A stretch of DNA of 64,000 bases, taken from assembly GCA_024695475.1 (NCBI GenBank), contig JAILIC010000093.1, positions 1 to 64,000 on the forward strand. The letters run 5' to 3'. Shown one piece after another: positions 61,984 through 64,000 of the stretch. The notes under the pieces were generated by a model. The model was given only the letters and a program-made list of their open reading frames with translations, searched no databases and was not told the DNA's origin. This DNA is from Treponema sp. (GTDB lineage: Bacteria > Spirochaetota > Spirochaetia > Treponematales > Treponemataceae). The position numbers and the translations under genes are program-made. Each line of letters opens with the position of its first letter. Positions within the stretch are counted from its first letter, which is position 1.

Positions 61984-62697
61984 ATGAAAATGGTATCCTT
62001 ACAATCAGAACTAAAAAACAATGAGTATCCAGGACGCGGAATCGTTTTGGGTAAATCACAAGATGGCAAAACTGCTGTAGCAGCCTATTTTATTATGGGA
62101 CGTAGCGAAAACAGCCGCAATCGTATCTTTGTCAAAGATGGTGAAGGTATCCGCACCCAGGCTTTTGACCCTTCAAAAATGAAAGATCCAAGCCTCATCA
62201 TCTATTCGCCAGTACGCGTTTTAGGAACAAAGACTATTATTACCAATGGAGATCAAACTGACACCATCTATGAAGGTATGGATCACCAGCTCACCTTTGA
62301 GCAATCATTGCGTTGTCGTGAGTTTGAACCTGATGCACCAAATTACACACCTCGAATTTCTGGCATCATGCACATAGATCATGGATCATACAACTTTGCC
62401 ATGTCCATCTTAAAAAGTGACAATGGTAATCCTGACAGCTGTAACCGCTTTACCTTTGCATATACCAATCCTCAAAATGGAACCGGTCGCTTTATTCATA
62501 CCTATATGGGTAATGGCAATCCACTTCCTAGTTTTGAAGGTGAGCCAACTTTAGTAGACATCACTGGCGACATCGACAGCTTTACAGACATGGTATGGAA
62601 TGCACTCAATGCTGAAAACAAAGTGTCTCTTTTTGTGCGCTTTATCAACATTGCAGACGGTACCTACACCTCAAAAATTATCAACAAAAACGCATAA
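61984..62697 (+). CDS. IMP cyclohydrolase
   Basis: A 237-residue protein of the PurO-like IMP cyclohydrolase family, which closes the purine ring in the last step to IMP. YPGRGIVLGKSQDGKTAVAAY at the start and MGRSENSRNR near 39-48 match the family. It replaces the C-terminal-half function of PurH in some anaerobes. The ATG at 61984 has no Shine-Dalgarno sequence; the promoter spacing predicts a leaderless mRNA. Its stop overlaps the next gene by one base. Confidence 0.87.
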   Translation: MKMVSLQSELKNNEYPGRGIVLGKSQDGKTAVAAYFIMGRSENSRNRIFVKDGEGIRTQAFDPSKMKDPSLIIYSPVRVLGTKTIITNGDQTDTIYEGMDHQLTFEQSLRCREFEPDAPNYTPRISGIMHIDHGSYNFAMSILKSDNGNPDSCNRFTFAYTNPQNGTGRFIHTYMGNGNPLPSFEGEPTLVDITGDIDSFTDMVWNALNAENKVSLFVRFINIADGTYTSKIINKNA

Positions 62698-63485
62698 TGT
62701 ATTCTTCTCCGTGTGGATATTTTTCAGACAGAAAGTCTCAAATGACCGTGTACTCTTTTCCCACGGAGACAGAAGTTGCAGCATTGTTGTCGTCTGCTTC
62801 AAAACCCGGGTACGACAATAAGCTCCCCGACAACCAAACCTTTCAGCAGTTCTTTTACAGTCAGATGCTAGAACAAGGTTTTAGGCGGAGCAATGATATC
62901 ATCTATCGTAATGACTGTCCCCAGTGCAAACAATGTATTCCTATTAGGATCGATGTTACCCGCTTTACCCCCGACAAAAGTCAACGGCACCTACTTAAAA
63001 AAAATAGCGATATCACACTTACTATTACTGATACGGCAAGAGCATTTATCACAGCAGAAAAACAACTACTCTATCGGCAGTATTACAAATGGCATAATCC
63101 AGATACTACTTGTACAAACATACAGGCAGAAGTAGAGTTAAAAATGCTCAATGGTCTTGATGAGACCTCTCAAAACCCTATATACAATGGCACAATAAAC
63201 ATGGAGTACCGACTTAATGGGTCTCTTATAGGTTGTGGAGTCATAGATCTTGCAGCCAATGCACTATCATCTAATTACTTTTACTGGGATATTTCTAAGC
63301 CGATCCAAAAGCGAAGTATCGGTACCTATAGCATCCTAAAAGAAATAGAGTTTTGCCAGCAAAACAATCGACGCTGGTACTACCTTGGCTATTATATTGC
63401 ACAGTGTGATGCCATGAAATACAAAGGCAACTTTAAACCTCATCAGCTCTGTATCGATAACATATGGCAGGAAGTACGTGCATGA
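62697..63485 (+). CDS. bpt: Aminoacyl-tRNA-protein transferase (Bpt/ATE-like)
   Basis: A 262-residue protein of the arginyl/leucyl-tRNA-protein transferase family. GFRRSNDIIYRNDCPQCKQC near 60-80 and YLGYYIAQCDAMKYKGNFKP near 226-246 are family marks. It adds an amino acid to protein N-termini, marking them for degradation. The N-terminal CPY-type motif reads PCGYF. It overlaps the genes on both sides by one and four bases. Confidence 0.88.
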   Translation: MYSSPCGYFSDRKSQMTVYSFPTETEVAALLSSASKPGYDNKLPDNQTFQQFFYSQMLEQGFRRSNDIIYRNDCPQCKQCIPIRIDVTRFTPDKSQRHLLKKNSDITLTITDTARAFITAEKQLLYRQYYKWHNPDTTCTNIQAEVELKMLNGLDETSQNPIYNGTINMEYRLNGSLIGCGVIDLAANALSSNYFYWDISKPIQKRSIGTYSILKEIEFCQQNNRRWYYLGYYIAQCDAMKYKGNFKPHQLCIDNIWQEVRA

Positions 63486-64000
63486 AAGAACTACAAACAA
63501 AACTTAAAAGCCATATTCCTTCGTTAATCAAGGAATGGCATAATGAAGAAAAGCAAAAAAGTTCCTCAGAGATACTAAATAAGGTAGAATTAAAAACCAT
63601 TTCACAAGCCTTGCTTTCACTTCAGCGGGGACTTACAGGAGATCGTCAACTGGCAGGTGCCGGCTACATGCAAAAACCTGCACTCCTAGGAGCATATCTA
63701 TTATACTATTGGCCTGTCACCTATATGCAGCTTTCATACATTCTTGCAGACAATAAAGCGCTCTATACAGCCATTGCAAAAAAAGCTGTTGAAGAACAGC
63801 GTCCTTTGCACATTCTTGATATTGGCAGTGGTCCAGGACCTGCAACATGTGCCATCTGTGATATGTTACAGCCTTTGTGCCCGTCAATTACCGTGACCTT
63901 GCTTGATTCCAGCCCCAAAGCACTTGCACTGGCAAAACGCTTGTTGCGTCATAGTATAAAAAATGACAATGCCATAAAAACAATTGCAACAACACTGGCA
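63482..64000 (+). CDS. Rsm22-like rRNA methyltransferase (partial, runs off the window)
   Basis: A frame opens with ATG at 63482, overlapping the previous stop by ATGA, and stays open for 173 codons to the window edge. The visible part has RGLTGDRQLAGAGYM, then YWPVTYMQLSYIL and the SAM-binding motif LDIGSGPGPATC near 115-126, followed by the acidic LLDSSPKAL. This matches the Rsm22 family of small-subunit rRNA methyltransferases. The C-terminal portion is missing. Confidence 0.82.
   Translation, partial: MKELQTKLKSHIPSLIKEWHNEEKQKSSSEILNKVELKTISQALLSLQRGLTGDRQLAGAGYMQKPALLGAYLLYYWPVTYMQLSYILADNKALYTAIAKKAVEEQRPLHILDIGSGPGPATCAICDMLQPLCPSITVTLLDSSPKALALAKRLLRHSIKNDNAIKTIATTLA

Overview
The window looks like chromosomal DNA of a strictly anaerobic, probably host-associated spirochaete, most likely a Treponema. 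That assignment is inference from gene content: three large chemotaxis receptors, a desulfoferrodoxin, soluble Hdr/Flx-type electron transfer, fumarate reduction without a membrane anchor, and orphan selenium/molybdenum genes. No rRNA and no ribosomal protein is present to fix the taxonomy. I recognise about 58 protein genes, one tRNA-Gly and a dense set of promoters, operators, hairpins and repeats.

Layout. 1-4.9 kb: two tandem paralogous chemotaxis receptors. 5-15.8 kb: an accessory region with a NarL-type two-component system and a membrane protein, several unknown genes, a PD-(D/E)XK nuclease, a P-loop ATPase of the DUF234 type, and a compact candidate RiPP locus (44-residue Cys peptide, radical SAM/SPASM maturase, amidohydrolase). 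A roughly 150-bp non-coding element occurs three times in this region. 15.9-21.2 kb: a 9 x 22 bp dyad-repeat array in front of a short cobalamin methionine synthase and a B12-type radical SAM enzyme. 21.2-27.7 kb: HAD phosphatase, flavin reductase-like protein, two ArsR repressors each divergent from an envelope gene (beta-barrel protein; LolA-like protein) that share a 16-bp operator, desulfoferrodoxin and a cation exchanger. 27.8-40.8 kb: a malate-to-succinate block (malate/lactate dehydrogenase, fumarase, HdrBCA, FlxD-like plus three Flx-like subunits, FrdBA, AspT-family permease, 2Fe-2S protein). 40.9-46.1 kb: a third receptor, an exported protein, and a zinc-type ABC transporter under a Fur/Zur-like operator. 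46.1-50.3 kb: MocA-like nucleotidyltransferase, ilvD, ilvB. 50.4-59.1 kb: orphan selD with a selenium-handling set, followed by molybdenum cofactor genes and modA. 59.1-64 kb: tRNA-Gly, AlkD-like protein, a NotI-family restriction-modification pair, a 10-C tract, IMP cyclohydrolase, aminoacyl-tRNA-protein transferase and the start of an Rsm22-like methyltransferase.

How the parts work together. The 27.9-40.8 kb block reads as a complete soluble branch that reduces malate via fumarate to succinate with NADH, probably through flavin-based bifurcation or confurcation, and exports the product. The 46-59 kb genes fit maturation of selenium-dependent molybdenum hydroxylases (selD, NifS-like, YedE, TusA-like, DUF3343, MocA, MoeA/MoaA/MogA functions), although no hydroxylase itself lies in the window.

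A recurrent regulatory style is visible. Many genes lack a Shine-Dalgarno sequence and start 6-8 bases after a good -10 box, which implies leaderless transcripts. Several regulated promoters carry an operator exactly at +1.
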